Assembly: GCF_003261575.2 (NCBI RefSeq)
Contig: NZ_CP036175.1
Coordinates: 3,100,001 to 3,164,000, forward strand
DNA: 64,000 nt
Source of the DNA: Klebsiella huaxiensis
GTDB taxonomy: Bacteria; Pseudomonadota; Gammaproteobacteria; Enterobacterales; Enterobacteriaceae
Reading direction: 5' to 3'
Part shown: positions 51,667 through 60,797 of the stretch, one piece after another
How positions within the stretch are numbered: the first letter of the stretch is position 1
Layout of the letters: each line of letters opens with the position of its first letter
The notes under the pieces: model-generated
Seen by the model: only the letters and a program-made list of their open reading frames with translations
The model's database searches: none
Told to the model about the DNA's origin: nothing
Translations under genes and position numbers: made by a program

Positions 51667-52812
51667 TTAACGACCGCCCATAATCGCGATGAAATCCTGG
51701 GTCCAGCGGCTGTAAGGAACGAATTTTCCGCCTTCAGCGACAGGTGTTTTCCAGAACGCAATTTTGGCAAACTCATTGTAGCCATTGGTCTCGCAGCCTT
51801 TTTCCCCGAGCAACGGACTGGCTTTACAGCCCTGCGGGACGACCGGCAGCGAACCAAACCACGCAGCGACGTCGCCCTGAACTTTCGGCGTCAACGACCA
51901 GTTCATCCATTTGTAGGCACAAACCGGATGTTTGGCGTCGCTATGCAGCATGGTGGTATCCGCCCAGCCGGTGACGCCCTCTTTCGGGAATACCGTGGCA
52001 ATCGGCTGGCCTTCTGCCTTCAGTCCGTTGGCCTGGTAAGGCCAGGCGCTGGAAGCCACCACGCCTTCGTTTTTAAAGTCGCTCATTTGTACGGTAGTGT
52101 CGTGCCAGTAACGGTGAATCAGCCCGTGCTGATCGCGCAGGACTTTCAGCACCGCCTGATATTGAGCTTCGGTAAGCTGATAGGGGTCATCAATCCCCAA
52201 TTGCGGCTGGGTCGCTTTGACGAACAGCGCGGCGTCGGCAATATAAATCGGACCATCGTAAGCCTGCACGCGACCCTGGTTGGTTTTGCCATCCGGAAGG
52301 TTTTGTTTCACAAATACCACGCCCCAACTATCCGGCGGTGTCGGGAAGGTTTTGGTGTTATACATCAGCAGATTGGGCCCCCACTGGTACGGAGTGCCGT
52401 ATACCTTCCCGCCGACGTTAAACCACGCGCCTTTTTCCACTCGCGGGTCGAGGGTCTTCCAGTTGGCAATCAGCGCAGTGTTAATCGGCTGTACGCGCTT
52501 ACCCATAATCAGGCGCAGGGACGCATCGCCGGAAGCGGTCACCAGATCGTAACCGCCTTTGGCCATCAGGCTGACCATCTCATCGGAGGTGGCGGCGGTT
52601 TTCACATTCACCTGGCAGCCGGACTCTTTTTCGAACTGGGTAACCCAGTCGTAACTTTTATCTGTCTGGCCGCGTTCGATATATCCCGGCCAGGCAATAA
52701 TATCGAGACGCCCTTCTCCTTTATCCAGAGACGTCGGCGGCTCGGCGGCCTGCGCCGTCAGGAAGGCCATACCCAGCACACAAAGGCTGCCACGGGCAAT
52801 TTTTTTGCTCAT
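51667..52812 (-). CDS. ydcS: ABC transporter substrate-binding protein YdcS
   Basis: 381 aa, same length as E. coli YdcS. Signal peptide to LTAQAAEPP. PotD/PotF-like core: GRLDIIAWPGYIERGQTDKSYDWVTQFEKESGCQVNVK and VQPINTALIANWKTLDPRV. Proposed to bind putrescine-type ligands; E. coli YdcS has also been reported as a PHB synthase. First gene of ydcSTUV-patD. The 677-bp gap upstream holds a repeat and a REP pair. Confidence 0.93.
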   Translation of the reverse strand: MSKKIARGSLCVLGMAFLTAQAAEPPTSLDKGEGRLDIIAWPGYIERGQTDKSYDWVTQFEKESGCQVNVKTAATSDEMVSLMAKGGYDLVTASGDASLRLIMGKRVQPINTALIANWKTLDPRVEKGAWFNVGGKVYGTPYQWGPNLLMYNTKTFPTPPDSWGVVFVKQNLPDGKTNQGRVQAYDGPIYIADAALFVKATQPQLGIDDPYQLTEAQYQAVLKVLRDQHGLIHRYWHDTTVQMSDFKNEGVVASSAWPYQANGLKAEGQPIATVFPKEGVTGWADTTMLHSDAKHPVCAYKWMNWSLTPKVQGDVAAWFGSLPVVPQGCKASPLLGEKGCETNGYNEFAKIAFWKTPVAEGGKFVPYSRWTQDFIAIMGGR

Positions 52813-52872
52813 CGGGTCTTACTCCTGTCACAAGAAAATTAGCGGCAGCCGTGCCGTAAAAATATCTCCTTT

Positions 52873-53080
52873 AGAGCCTATCCCATTAGGCGTTATTGTC
52901 GCAGGCAGTTTGAACGCGGACAGCGCTTCGATCCCGGAACGTACACGTAGTACGTGAGGATTGACTCGCTACGCTCGCCCTCCGGGTCGCCCTGAAGGGC
53001 GTTCAAAATACTTTCGTATTTTGTCGAGCACTGCCCAGGTTCAAAATGGCAAGTAAAATAGCCTTAATGGGATAGGCTCT
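52873..53080. repeat. long copy of TIR repeat family A (MITE-like)
   Basis: 208 bp with inverted ends AGAGCCTATCCCATTAGGC and AGAGCCTATCCCATTAAGGC. The middle is GC-rich and has further hairpins (CCCTGAAGGGC, and ACACGTAGTACGTGA). Compared with the copy at 39296 it has an extra 114 bases. No ORF inside. It lies in the gap between ydcS and ydcR, which from 53081 to 53360 has no gene I can see. Confidence 0.72.
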
Positions 53081-53360
53081 TAATAACAGTAGACGGCGCG
53101 CTTAGGCCCCCGGGGAAATTTATTCAGGTTGTGACAAAGGGCGCATTACGCAACAATTAATTAACATGAGATAACTTTGTGGATTATAGACAAGGAGTTA
53201 GCGGGGTAATACGATTATGCGAATTTCCTATGGTTAGTCGCGGTAAAATAATAACCAGCATAATGCCCGGCTTATTTTACGGGCCGGGATAGTCGACTGG
53301 AAATAAACAAAAGTGACTTCAGTTACTCCAGACGACTAACCAAGTGCGAACCTCTGGAAT

Positions 53361-53443
53361 TGCCCGGCGGCGCTTCGCTTGCACGGGCCTACCGAAATAT
53401 AGAGGTTTTGTAGGCCGTGTAAGGCGCTAGCCGCCACTCGGCA
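53361..53443. repeat. paired REP elements (BIME)
   Basis: TGCCCGGCGGCGC...GCACGGGCCTACC (53361-53393) and the inverted GTAGGCCGTGTAAGGCGC...GCCACTCGGCA (53410-53443) form a REP pair, located just after the ydcR stop. Confidence 0.7.
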
Positions 53444-53489
53444 GAAATACGAGAACCATGGCTAAAACAGGTTTGTTATCCGCCTCAAG

Positions 53490-54902
53490 CTACTTCAACA
53501 TCTCGCGGATCAGCTCCCCCAGCCGTTTCACCCCCTGCTCCTCTTTTTCGCCCCAGCCCCATGCGGTATTAAAGCGGAAAAATGAGGTCCAGCTGGCGGT
53601 GGTGGAAAACATTTTTCCCGGGGCGATGCTGATGTTATACGCCAGCGCACGCGCGCTGAGTTCACCCGCGTCGGCCCCGGCGGGCAGCTCAAGCCAGAGA
53701 AAATAGCCGCTATCGCTGTGGTGGATTTTGACCTCGGCGGGAAGATGGCGAAGCAGCGCCTGCCAGGCCAGCTGTTTGCGCTCGGCAAGCTGGCGGCGTA
53801 AACGCCGCAGATGCGCGTCGTAGCGTTTGGTCGAGAGATAATCCACCAATGCCAGCTGCATCGGCGAACTGGTGGAGAGTGTGCTCATTAGCTGCAATTG
53901 CTGAATACGCCGGGCGTGTTTGCCCGCAGCCACCCAACCGATGCGAAACCCGGGTACCAGACACTTAGAAAATGAGCTGCAATGCAGCGTCATGTCATCA
54001 CGATCCCAGTACTTCGCCGGCAGCGGCTTCTCGCGGCCAAAATAGAGTTCGCTGTAAACATCATCTTCAATCAGTACCACGTTATAGCGCGCCAACAAAG
54101 CGACCAACTGCGCTTTTTTCTCCGCGCTGAGCGTGAAGCCAAGCGGGTTCTGACCGTTGGTCATCAGCCAACAGGCCTTGACCGGATAGTTCTGCAACGC
54201 CTGCTCCAGCGCGGCAAGATCAATCCCCTCTTTCACATCGGTCGCCACCGACAGTGCCTTCAGGCGCAGCCGCTCCAGTGCCTGAAGCGCGCCGTAGAAA
54301 CAGGGATTTTCCACCACCACCCAATCACCCGGTTCCGTCACCGCCTGCAGGCTGAGATTCAACGCCTCCAGCGCCCCGGCGGTAATCACGATTTCGTCCG
54401 GAGAGATATTCATTCCCTGCAGCGCATAGCGGCGAGCAATGGCGTGACGCAGTTCATCGTTACCCGGCGGCAGGTTTTCAATCACGCTCATGGCAGTGGC
54501 GGTTTTGCTCACCTGCGCCAACGAGCGGTTAAGCTGCGGCAAGGGGAACAGCCGCGGGTCGGGAAAGGCCGAGGCAAAAGGCAGCATCGATGCTCGTCTG
54601 CTGGCCTGTAGCACATCAAAAATATAGGTGTTGATATCCACCGCTTCATCGCGCGTTACCTGTGCGGGCGGCTCCGGCTGACGTTGTTTGATCGGCTGCG
54701 GCGCAACATAATAGCCGGACTGTGGGCGAGCGATAATCCGTCCCTGGCTTTCCAGCAGCTGATAGGCGTGGCTGACGGTCATAAAGCTCATCCCGCTGCT
54801 CACCACCTGTTCGCGCAGCGACGGCAGCCTGTCGCCAGGTAGCCATACGCCAAGCGCAATCTGTTCGGTAAGCTGCTGCGCCAGCTGCTGGTACTTTTTC
54901 AT
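53490..54902 (-). CDS. ydcR: MocR-family regulator YdcR
   Basis: 470 aa (E. coli YdcR about 468): N-terminal GntR winged helix (KYQQLAQQLTEQIALGVWLPGDRLPSLREQVVSSGMSFMTVSHAYQLLESQGRI) fused to an aminotransferase-like PLP domain with Lys in CSSFSKCLVPGFRIGW and MTNGQNPLGFTLS. Regulator of PLP- or amine-related metabolism; in E. coli it is adjacent to ydcS. A dyad upstream in the bd-oxidase spacer is a possible operator. Confidence 0.93.
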   Translation of the reverse strand: MKKYQQLAQQLTEQIALGVWLPGDRLPSLREQVVSSGMSFMTVSHAYQLLESQGRIIARPQSGYYVAPQPIKQRQPEPPAQVTRDEAVDINTYIFDVLQASRRASMLPFASAFPDPRLFPLPQLNRSLAQVSKTATAMSVIENLPPGNDELRHAIARRYALQGMNISPDEIVITAGALEALNLSLQAVTEPGDWVVVENPCFYGALQALERLRLKALSVATDVKEGIDLAALEQALQNYPVKACWLMTNGQNPLGFTLSAEKKAQLVALLARYNVVLIEDDVYSELYFGREKPLPAKYWDRDDMTLHCSSFSKCLVPGFRIGWVAAGKHARRIQQLQLMSTLSTSSPMQLALVDYLSTKRYDAHLRRLRRQLAERKQLAWQALLRHLPAEVKIHHSDSGYFLWLELPAGADAGELSARALAYNISIAPGKMFSTTASWTSFFRFNTAWGWGEKEEQGVKRLGELIREMLK

Positions 54903-55002
54903 CGTCGGGTCCGGTTTATCATTCTTGTAACCAATGATATATCAGATGAAAAATAATGGCAGTTTATAAAAACTGTTATGGTGTGTAGTGAAACAACACA
55001 TT

Positions 55003-55082
55003 CCCGGAGGCGGCGCTTAACGCGCCTGTCCGGGCTACCAATCCGCAGATGGAGGTAGATCCGTAGCCCGGCGATCCGGGAA
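55003..55082. repeat. REP pair
   Basis: CCCGGAGGCGGCGC...CGCGCCTGTCCGGGCTACC and an inverted GTAGCCCGGCGATCCGGG (55063-55082). It lies within the 315-bp stretch 54903-55217, which otherwise carries the divergent promoters. Confidence 0.65.
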
Positions 55083-55111
55083 ATATCCATCCTGCGTTTT
55101 GCCAAAATTTC

Positions 55112-55132
55112 ATAACAGAACCTAACTGTTAT
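55112..55132. promoter_or_regulatory. candidate MocR (YdcR) operator
   Basis: ATAACAG-N7-CTGTTAT is a perfect dyad. A further CTGTTAT half-site is at 54973-54979, close to the ydcR start. The pattern is spread across the ydcR/oxidase spacer, as for MocR regulators that bind repeated half-sites. Confidence 0.5.
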
Positions 55133-55217
55133 AGGGAAAAACAGCGTTTCTGTTCCTGCAACCAGTTCAGAACGAGGCCTAGAATTGCGCTGAATCAATT
55201 TTGTTGCGGAGTTCTGC

Positions 55218-56615
55218 ATGTTCGGTCTTGATGCATTCCACCTGGCGCGGATCCAGTTCGCCTTCACCGTGTCATTTCATATTATCTTCCCCGCCATCAC
55301 CATTGGATTAGCCAGCTACCTCGCGGTGCTGGAGGGGTTATGGTTAAAAACCAGGAATCCAACCTGGCGCTCGCTTTACCACTTCTGGTCGAAAATCTTC
55401 GCCGTTAACTTCGGGATGGGCGTGGTCTCCGGCCTGGTGATGGCCTACCAGTTCGGCACCAACTGGAGCGGGTTCTCCGAGTTCGCCGGGAGCATAACCG
55501 GCCCGCTGCTGACCTATGAAGTGCTGACCGCCTTCTTCCTTGAGGCCGGATTCCTCGGCGTGATGCTGTTCGGCTGGAACCGTGTCGGGCCCGGCCTGCA
55601 CTTCTTCGCCACCTGCATGGTGGCGCTGGGGACGATTATCTCCACCTTCTGGATCCTCGCCTCCAATAGCTGGATGCAAACGCCGCAGGGTTTTGAAATC
55701 GTCAATGGGCAGGTGGTGCCGGTGGACTGGTTCGCCGTGATTTTTAATCCGTCGTTCCCTTACCGCCTGCTGCATATGTCGGTAGCGGCCTTTCTCAGCA
55801 GCGCGCTGTTTGTCGGCGCATCGGCGGCATGGCACCTGCTGCGCGGCAACAATACCCCCGCCGTTCGCGCGATGTTCTCTATGGCGCTGTGGATGACGCT
55901 AATCGTCGCCCCCATTCAGGCAATGATTGGTGATATGCACGGACTGAATACGCTTAAGCACCAGCCCGCGAAAATTGCCGCTATTGAGGGACACTGGGAG
56001 AATATTCCTGGAGAGCCGACCCCGCTATTGCTCTTCGGCTGGCCGGATATGCAGCAGGAACGCACTCGCTACGGTCTGGAAATTCCGGCTCTCGGCAGCC
56101 TGATCCTCACTCACAGTCTGGACAAACAGGTGCCCGCGCTCAAAGAGTTCGCCCCGGAAGACAGGCCTAACTCCACCATCGTCTTCTGGTCATTCCGCCT
56201 GATGGCCGGGCTAGGCATGCTGATGATCCTGCTCGGCGCGCTGGCACTGTGGCTGCGCTATCGCGGTCGCCTGTATCACTCCAGGCCGTTTCTGCGCTTT
56301 GCGCTGTGGATGGGGCCGTCCGGGCTTATCGCCATTCTCGCAGGCTGGGTCACCACCGAGGTGGGCCGCCAGCCGTGGGTAGTTTACGGCGTACAGCGCA
56401 CCGCCGATGCCGTTTCCGCTCACGGCGACCTGCATATGTCCATCAGCCTGCTGACCTTTATTGCGGTTTACAGCTCGGTATTTGGCGTCGGCTATAGCTA
56501 CATGCTGCGCCTGATTCGTAAAGGGCCTCAGGAAGCGCAGCCGCCCGCATCAGGTACGCCAGCGCGACCGCTTTCCGCCGCGGCAGAAGGTTTTCAGCAG
56601 AAGGAGTCCCACTAA
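55218..56615 (+). CDS. cyanide-insensitive-type bd oxidase subunit I
   Basis: 465-aa CydA/AppC/CioA-family protein. Haem b595/b558 ligands are visible as His in SFHIIFP (about residue 22), His in RLLHMSVAAF and Met in FWSFRLMAGLG. The conserved GRQPWVVYG is present. Length 465 is shorter than CydA (522), because the Q-loop is short, as in CioA. Quinol oxidation reduces O2 to water. First gene of cioAB plus a DUF2474 gene; this operon is not between ydcR and yncJ in E. coli. Confidence 0.9.
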   Translation: MFGLDAFHLARIQFAFTVSFHIIFPAITIGLASYLAVLEGLWLKTRNPTWRSLYHFWSKIFAVNFGMGVVSGLVMAYQFGTNWSGFSEFAGSITGPLLTYEVLTAFFLEAGFLGVMLFGWNRVGPGLHFFATCMVALGTIISTFWILASNSWMQTPQGFEIVNGQVVPVDWFAVIFNPSFPYRLLHMSVAAFLSSALFVGASAAWHLLRGNNTPAVRAMFSMALWMTLIVAPIQAMIGDMHGLNTLKHQPAKIAAIEGHWENIPGEPTPLLLFGWPDMQQERTRYGLEIPALGSLILTHSLDKQVPALKEFAPEDRPNSTIVFWSFRLMAGLGMLMILLGALALWLRYRGRLYHSRPFLRFALWMGPSGLIAILAGWVTTEVGRQPWVVYGVQRTADAVSAHGDLHMSISLLTFIAVYSSVFGVGYSYMLRLIRKGPQEAQPPASGTPARPLSAAAEGFQQKESH

Positions 56616-57625
56616 TGGGTATCGATTTATCGGTTATCTGGTTTGTCATTATCGTCTTCGCCACCCTGATGTATATCGTGATGGACGGCTTCGACCTGGG
56701 CATTGGCATTTTATTCAGCACCACACGGGATGCTGCAGACCGCGACGTGATGGTAAATAGCGTCGCGCCGGTATGGGATGACAATGAAACCTGGCTGGTG
56801 CTCGGCGGCGCGGGCCTGTTTGGCGCTTTCCCGCTGGCCTACGCGGTAATTATTGACGCGCTGGCGATCCCGCTCACCCTGATGCTGATCGGCCTTATTT
56901 TTCGCGGCGTCGCCTTTGAATTCCGTTTTAACGCGACGCCATCACACCGTCCGTTCTGGGATAGGGCCTTTATGGGAGGTTCAATTCTGGCAACCTTCAC
57001 GCAGGGCATGGTGGTTGGCGCGGTGATCAACGGCTTCGCCGTCAGCGGCCGCAGCTTCAGTGGCGGAATGTTTGACTGGCTCACGCCGTTTACCCTGTTT
57101 TGTGGCCTGGGTCTGTGTATTGCCTATGCGCTGCTGGGTGCTAGTTGGCTGGTGATGAAAAGCGATAATGCGCTGCACAGAAATATGCGCGTAACCGCGC
57201 GCGGATTGCTACTGGCGCTACTGATAGTGATTGTCGCCATCAGCATCTGGACCCCGCTGGCAAAGTCAGCTATTGCCGAACGTTGGTTTAGCTTGCCCAA
57301 CCTTTTCTTCTTGCTGCCGGTGCCGTTGCTGGTCGCGGCGATAAGCAGCTGGCTGTGGCGATCACTGGGCAACAGTACGAGTCACCTGCTGCCTTTTGTC
57401 CTGACGCTGGGGCTGATATTCCTTGGCTTTAGCGGTCTGGGGATCAGTATCTGGCCGCATATTATTCCACCGGGTATCACCCTTTGGCAGGCCGCCGCTC
57501 CGCCACAAAGCCAGGGCTTTATGCTGGTCGGGGCACTGCTGATACTCCCCGTGATCCTCGGCTATACCTTCTGGAGTTACTACGTTTTTCGCGGCAAAGT
57601 TCAACATGGTGAGGGGTATCATTGA
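56615..57625 (+). CDS. cyanide-insensitive-type bd oxidase subunit II
   Basis: 336-aa CydB/CioB-family membrane protein with eight or nine hydrophobic segments. N terminus FATLMYIVMDGFDLGIGIL, and APVWDDNETWLVLGGAGLFGAFPLAYA are diagnostic. Partner of subunit I. It starts at the stop codon of subunit I (TAATG) and overlaps the following DUF2474 gene by one base (TGATG). Confidence 0.92.
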   Translation: MGIDLSVIWFVIIVFATLMYIVMDGFDLGIGILFSTTRDAADRDVMVNSVAPVWDDNETWLVLGGAGLFGAFPLAYAVIIDALAIPLTLMLIGLIFRGVAFEFRFNATPSHRPFWDRAFMGGSILATFTQGMVVGAVINGFAVSGRSFSGGMFDWLTPFTLFCGLGLCIAYALLGASWLVMKSDNALHRNMRVTARGLLLALLIVIVAISIWTPLAKSAIAERWFSLPNLFFLLPVPLLVAAISSWLWRSLGNSTSHLLPFVLTLGLIFLGFSGLGISIWPHIIPPGITLWQAAAPPQSQGFMLVGALLILPVILGYTFWSYYVFRGKVQHGEGYH

Positions 57626-57750
57626 TGCGACGATTATGGCTTAAACGGACGTTATGGATGGTCGCCCTGTGGGGAGGCAGCGTGCTGGCGCTGGCGGCGG
57701 TGAGCATGGGGTTCAGACTACTGATGACGGCCGCCGGACTGAAAGTTTAG
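57625..57750 (+). CDS. DUF2474 small membrane subunit
   Basis: 41-aa peptide (MRRLWLKRTLWMVALWGG...) with one hydrophobic helix and basic ends. Overlap of one base with subunit II. DUF2474 proteins follow CioAB operons, analogous to CydX, and probably stabilise the oxidase. Below the usual gene-calling cutoff. Confidence 0.85.
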   Translation: MRRLWLKRTLWMVALWGGSVLALAAVSMGFRLLMTAAGLKV

Positions 57751-57846
57751 CCGAGCGGAGAGAATAATCTGATACACGGCATCTCCATTTTGTCTTCACT
57801 TTTCTCTGTTGAAATATTTGAGCATATAAAAATAAAGGATGTTGTT

Positions 57847-58185
57847 ATGAAAAAGGTTCTTTTACTGTCTGCTGTGATGTCGCTTGGGCTGTCATCGTTC
57901 GCTTTTGCTGCAGATAACCCGCCGCCGCCGGAAAAAGCGTCTGCTCAGCAGAGTAACCACGGCCACGATAACAAAGCGCCGCAGCACAACGGCAAGCAAC
58001 CGCCAAAAGGCGAGCAGCATGACGGTAAACAGCCACCGAAAGGCGATCGTCAGGATGGTAAACAGCCGCCAAAAGACGGTAAACACCAGCCAAAAAGCAA
58101 CCACAATGACGGCAAGCAGCCGCCAAAAGGTGAGCACAAAGACGGTAATCAGGACGGCAAGCCGTTACCGCCGAAAAACCAATAA
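57847..58185 (+). CDS. exported PPKG-repeat protein
   Basis: 112-aa protein: signal peptide to SSFAFAADN (residue 21), then a low-complexity mature part built on DGKQPPKG-type units (HNGKQPPKGEQ, HDGKQPPKGDR, QDGKQPPKDGK, NDGKQPPKGEH). Rich in Lys, Gln, Asp, His and Pro, so it is probably unfolded and cationic. AAGGA precedes the ATG. Function unknown; periplasmic or secreted. Terminator follows. Confidence 0.75.
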   Translation: MKKVLLLSAVMSLGLSSFAFAADNPPPPEKASAQQSNHGHDNKAPQHNGKQPPKGEQHDGKQPPKGDRQDGKQPPKDGKHQPKSNHNDGKQPPKGEHKDGNQDGKPLPPKNQ

Positions 58186-58193
58186 GTTTCCCT

Positions 58194-58222
58194 GCCCGAT
58201 AGCAACCCTGTCGGGCTTTTTT
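58194..58222 (+). terminator. rho-independent terminator
   Basis: GCCCGA-N11-TCGGGC followed by TTTTTT, after the PPKG-repeat gene. Confidence 0.8.
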
Positions 58223-58336
58223 CGCCATCCGTCAGGCTGTACTGACAAAGGCTTTTCCCTTCTTTGATAACCGCAGAAATAAGCTCAACAAAACCCAGGC
58301 ATAGTAGCCACACTCGCCGCTAATACGGAAAAAGAT

Positions 58337-58570
58337 ATGTTCAGGAGATGCGTTTCGACGTTACTGCTGGTGTGCGCCCTGTTTTCCGGGCACGTACTGG
58401 CCCGTAAGCAAGGACACGATTTCTTCCCGGTTCAGAGTCTCGAACGGCAATTGCAACGCGAAGCCGATAGCGATGAGCTGCGCAGCCAGACGGAAGAAGC
58501 CGCATCCGAGCTGCGCGAGCATCACCACTGGCAGAATGCGCGAAAACCCAAAATGCATTTCCACCAGTAG
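58337..58570 (+). CDS. yncJ: YncJ exported protein
   Basis: 77 aa (E. coli YncJ 76). Signal peptide to SGHVLA (residue 22), then a polar, helical, His-rich mature part (LERQLQREADSDELRSQTEEAASELREHHHWQNARKPK). E. coli YncJ is a Cpx/RpoS-type stress-regulated small exported protein of unknown role. Same position next to rlhA as in E. coli. Confidence 0.85.
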   Translation: MFRRCVSTLLLVCALFSGHVLARKQGHDFFPVQSLERQLQREADSDELRSQTEEAASELREHHHWQNARKPKMHFHQ

Positions 58571-58583
58571 CAATTGACCGTTA

Positions 58584-60548
58584 TCAGACGCCCTTGCGTT
58601 TTGGTAGGGTTTTCAGCAGATCGTCCGGGCTAACGGACGCAACGATACTGCCCGGCAGCGGCATTTTCAGGATATGGTTTTTCATCTTGCCAATGACGTG
58701 CATTTCACACGGACGGCAATCGAACTTCAGCGTCAGCACTTCATCACCATGGATCAGCTGCATCGGCGTCGCTTTCCAGCTCTTAATCGAACCTTTGGCC
58801 TGTTTCGGGCACAGGTTGAAGGCAAAGCGCAGGCAGTGCTTGGTGATCATCACCGGCACATCGCCCTTCTCTTCATGCGCTTCATAGGCGGCGTCAATCA
58901 ACTGTACGCCATAGCGCTGATAAAACTCGCGGGCTTTGTGGTTGTAGACGTTCGCCAGAAACGACAGGTGCGTTTCTGGATAGACCGGCGGCGGCACGCA
59001 GACCGGCTTACGGCTGCCGCGGACCACGGCTTTCAGGCGCGCGTCATCCAGCATTTCTACCGTTTCACGACGCAGTTGATTAAGCAGACTGTTTGGCACA
59101 AACAGCGCTCCCGGCAAATTAACCTGCACAGCGCGCGAGTAATAAATCGTCTGGCCTAGCTTTGCCACGCCGTCGCGCATGTTCGCCAGCGCTTTCTCGA
59201 CCTGAGTTGCTTCAGAAAACTCGCCGTCCAGAGTATGAGTAACGCTCACGCCCTCTTCGCTGGTCATGGTTAAGACTAGTTGTTCCTGCCAGCCGCTCAG
59301 TTCAATATCCACCGCGATTCGACGTTCACTGGAGGTTTTCAGCAACGCCTGCTGCCAGTTATGATCGAGGTTGCGATTCAACGGCTGGTGCGGGCGCACT
59401 TTGTACATGTCGGCGGGCATTTCATTCGGCCATACGCGATAGCGGTTTTCGCCGGTTTTTTCTACCGTATTGGCGCGAAAACCGACGATTTCACGTTTGA
59501 TCATCACGTTCAGACCATCGCCGTTAGTCAGCGCCTCGGTCACATCAACATCAAGAAAATCCTTCCCCACTTTCAGCACTTCGCCCACCGGCAGGCCGAT
59601 AAACTTCGGGGAGTCAAACGCGCCGATATCGTCTTTACGCGCATTAACAAAATAGTCGGTACTGCCGCGATGGAAGGTTTTATCGGTTGAAGGAACAAAG
59701 AAGTGTTCGGTGCGACCGGCGGAAGCGCGCGCCAGATCGCCTCGATCTTCAATAATCGCGTCCAGCATCTGGCGATAATGCGCGGTGATATTCTTCACGT
59801 AGCTCATATCTTTGTAGCGACCTTCAATCTTGAAGGAGCGCACGCCCGCATCGATCAGTGCCGCCAGGTTGGCAGTCTGGTCGTTATCTTTCATCGACAA
59901 CAGATGCTTTTCATAGGCCACAACGCGGCCCTGATCGTCTTTCAGGGTATAAGGCAGGCGGCAGGCCTGCGAGCAGTCGCCGCGGTTAGCGCTGCGGCCG
60001 GTCTGGGCATGGGAGATATTGCACTGGCCGGAATAAGCCACGCACAGCGCGCCGTGAATAAAGAATTCAATGGTCGCATCGGTGTTATCGTAAATGGTCT
60101 TAATCTGCTGAAGATTCAGCTCACGAGCGAGAACAATCTGGCTAAAACCGACGTCGGAGAGAAACTTTGCTTTCTCGACGCTACGGATATCACACTGGGT
60201 ACTGGCGTGCAGTTCAATCGGCGGAATATCGAGTTCCATCACCCCCATATCCTGAACTATCAGCGCGTCGACGCCAGTCTCGTACAGGTCGGTAATCAGG
60301 CGCTGCGCCGGTTCCAGCTCATCATCATGAAGAATGGTGTTCAACGTCACGAATATTTTCGCGCCGTAGCGATGGGCAAAAGGCACCAGGCTGGCGATAT
60401 CGCTCAGGCTATTGCTGGCGTTGTGGCGCGCGCCAAAGCCCGGTCCACCGATATAGACCGCGTCGGCACCGTGTAAAATCGCTTCACGAGCGATCGCGGT
60501 ATCGCGGGCAGGACTGAGAAGTTCAAGATGATGGTTTTGCAGGCGCAT
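58584..60548 (-). CDS. rlhA: 23S rRNA C2501 hydroxylase RlhA
   Basis: 654 aa from ATG 60548 (E. coli 653). Peptidase U32 family with ARDTAIAREAILHGADAVYIGGPGFGARHNA and the Cys cluster GQCNISHAQTGRSANRGDCSQACRLPY that binds Fe-S. It makes 5-hydroxycytidine at 23S rRNA 2501. The start MRLQNHHLELLSPARD aligns exactly with the E. coli N terminus; upstream ATG codons at 60566 and 60638 are not needed. Confidence 0.92.
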   Translation of the reverse strand: MRLQNHHLELLSPARDTAIAREAILHGADAVYIGGPGFGARHNASNSLSDIASLVPFAHRYGAKIFVTLNTILHDDELEPAQRLITDLYETGVDALIVQDMGVMELDIPPIELHASTQCDIRSVEKAKFLSDVGFSQIVLARELNLQQIKTIYDNTDATIEFFIHGALCVAYSGQCNISHAQTGRSANRGDCSQACRLPYTLKDDQGRVVAYEKHLLSMKDNDQTANLAALIDAGVRSFKIEGRYKDMSYVKNITAHYRQMLDAIIEDRGDLARASAGRTEHFFVPSTDKTFHRGSTDYFVNARKDDIGAFDSPKFIGLPVGEVLKVGKDFLDVDVTEALTNGDGLNVMIKREIVGFRANTVEKTGENRYRVWPNEMPADMYKVRPHQPLNRNLDHNWQQALLKTSSERRIAVDIELSGWQEQLVLTMTSEEGVSVTHTLDGEFSEATQVEKALANMRDGVAKLGQTIYYSRAVQVNLPGALFVPNSLLNQLRRETVEMLDDARLKAVVRGSRKPVCVPPPVYPETHLSFLANVYNHKAREFYQRYGVQLIDAAYEAHEEKGDVPVMITKHCLRFAFNLCPKQAKGSIKSWKATPMQLIHGDEVLTLKFDCRPCEMHVIGKMKNHILKMPLPGSIVASVSPDDLLKTLPKRKGV

Positions 60549-60797
60549 ACGCTCGTCGTTATCCATTATAGGGGGGTCGAAATGGCGGCTATTGTAGTCA
60601 GAACTGCACACAGACCAAAACATTTTCCGCCGCCGCATCGGTGGGAATTTTCAGTTTTCAGCAAAGCATTGAAGAAAAAGGTATTTCCCTGAGAAATAGG
60701 CTAAGGATACAGTCATCACGTATTCCGGATTTTCCTCGTCACGTTGTGATTTGTTGTCTCGGTCATTTGCCTGGCCGCGAGTTCGCTCGCGGTTTTT

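Noticed and set aside
57970..58170. CRISPR-like short repeats
   Set aside because: The repeats are codon-phased units of a protein coding for KQPPKG, without unique spacers or cas genes.
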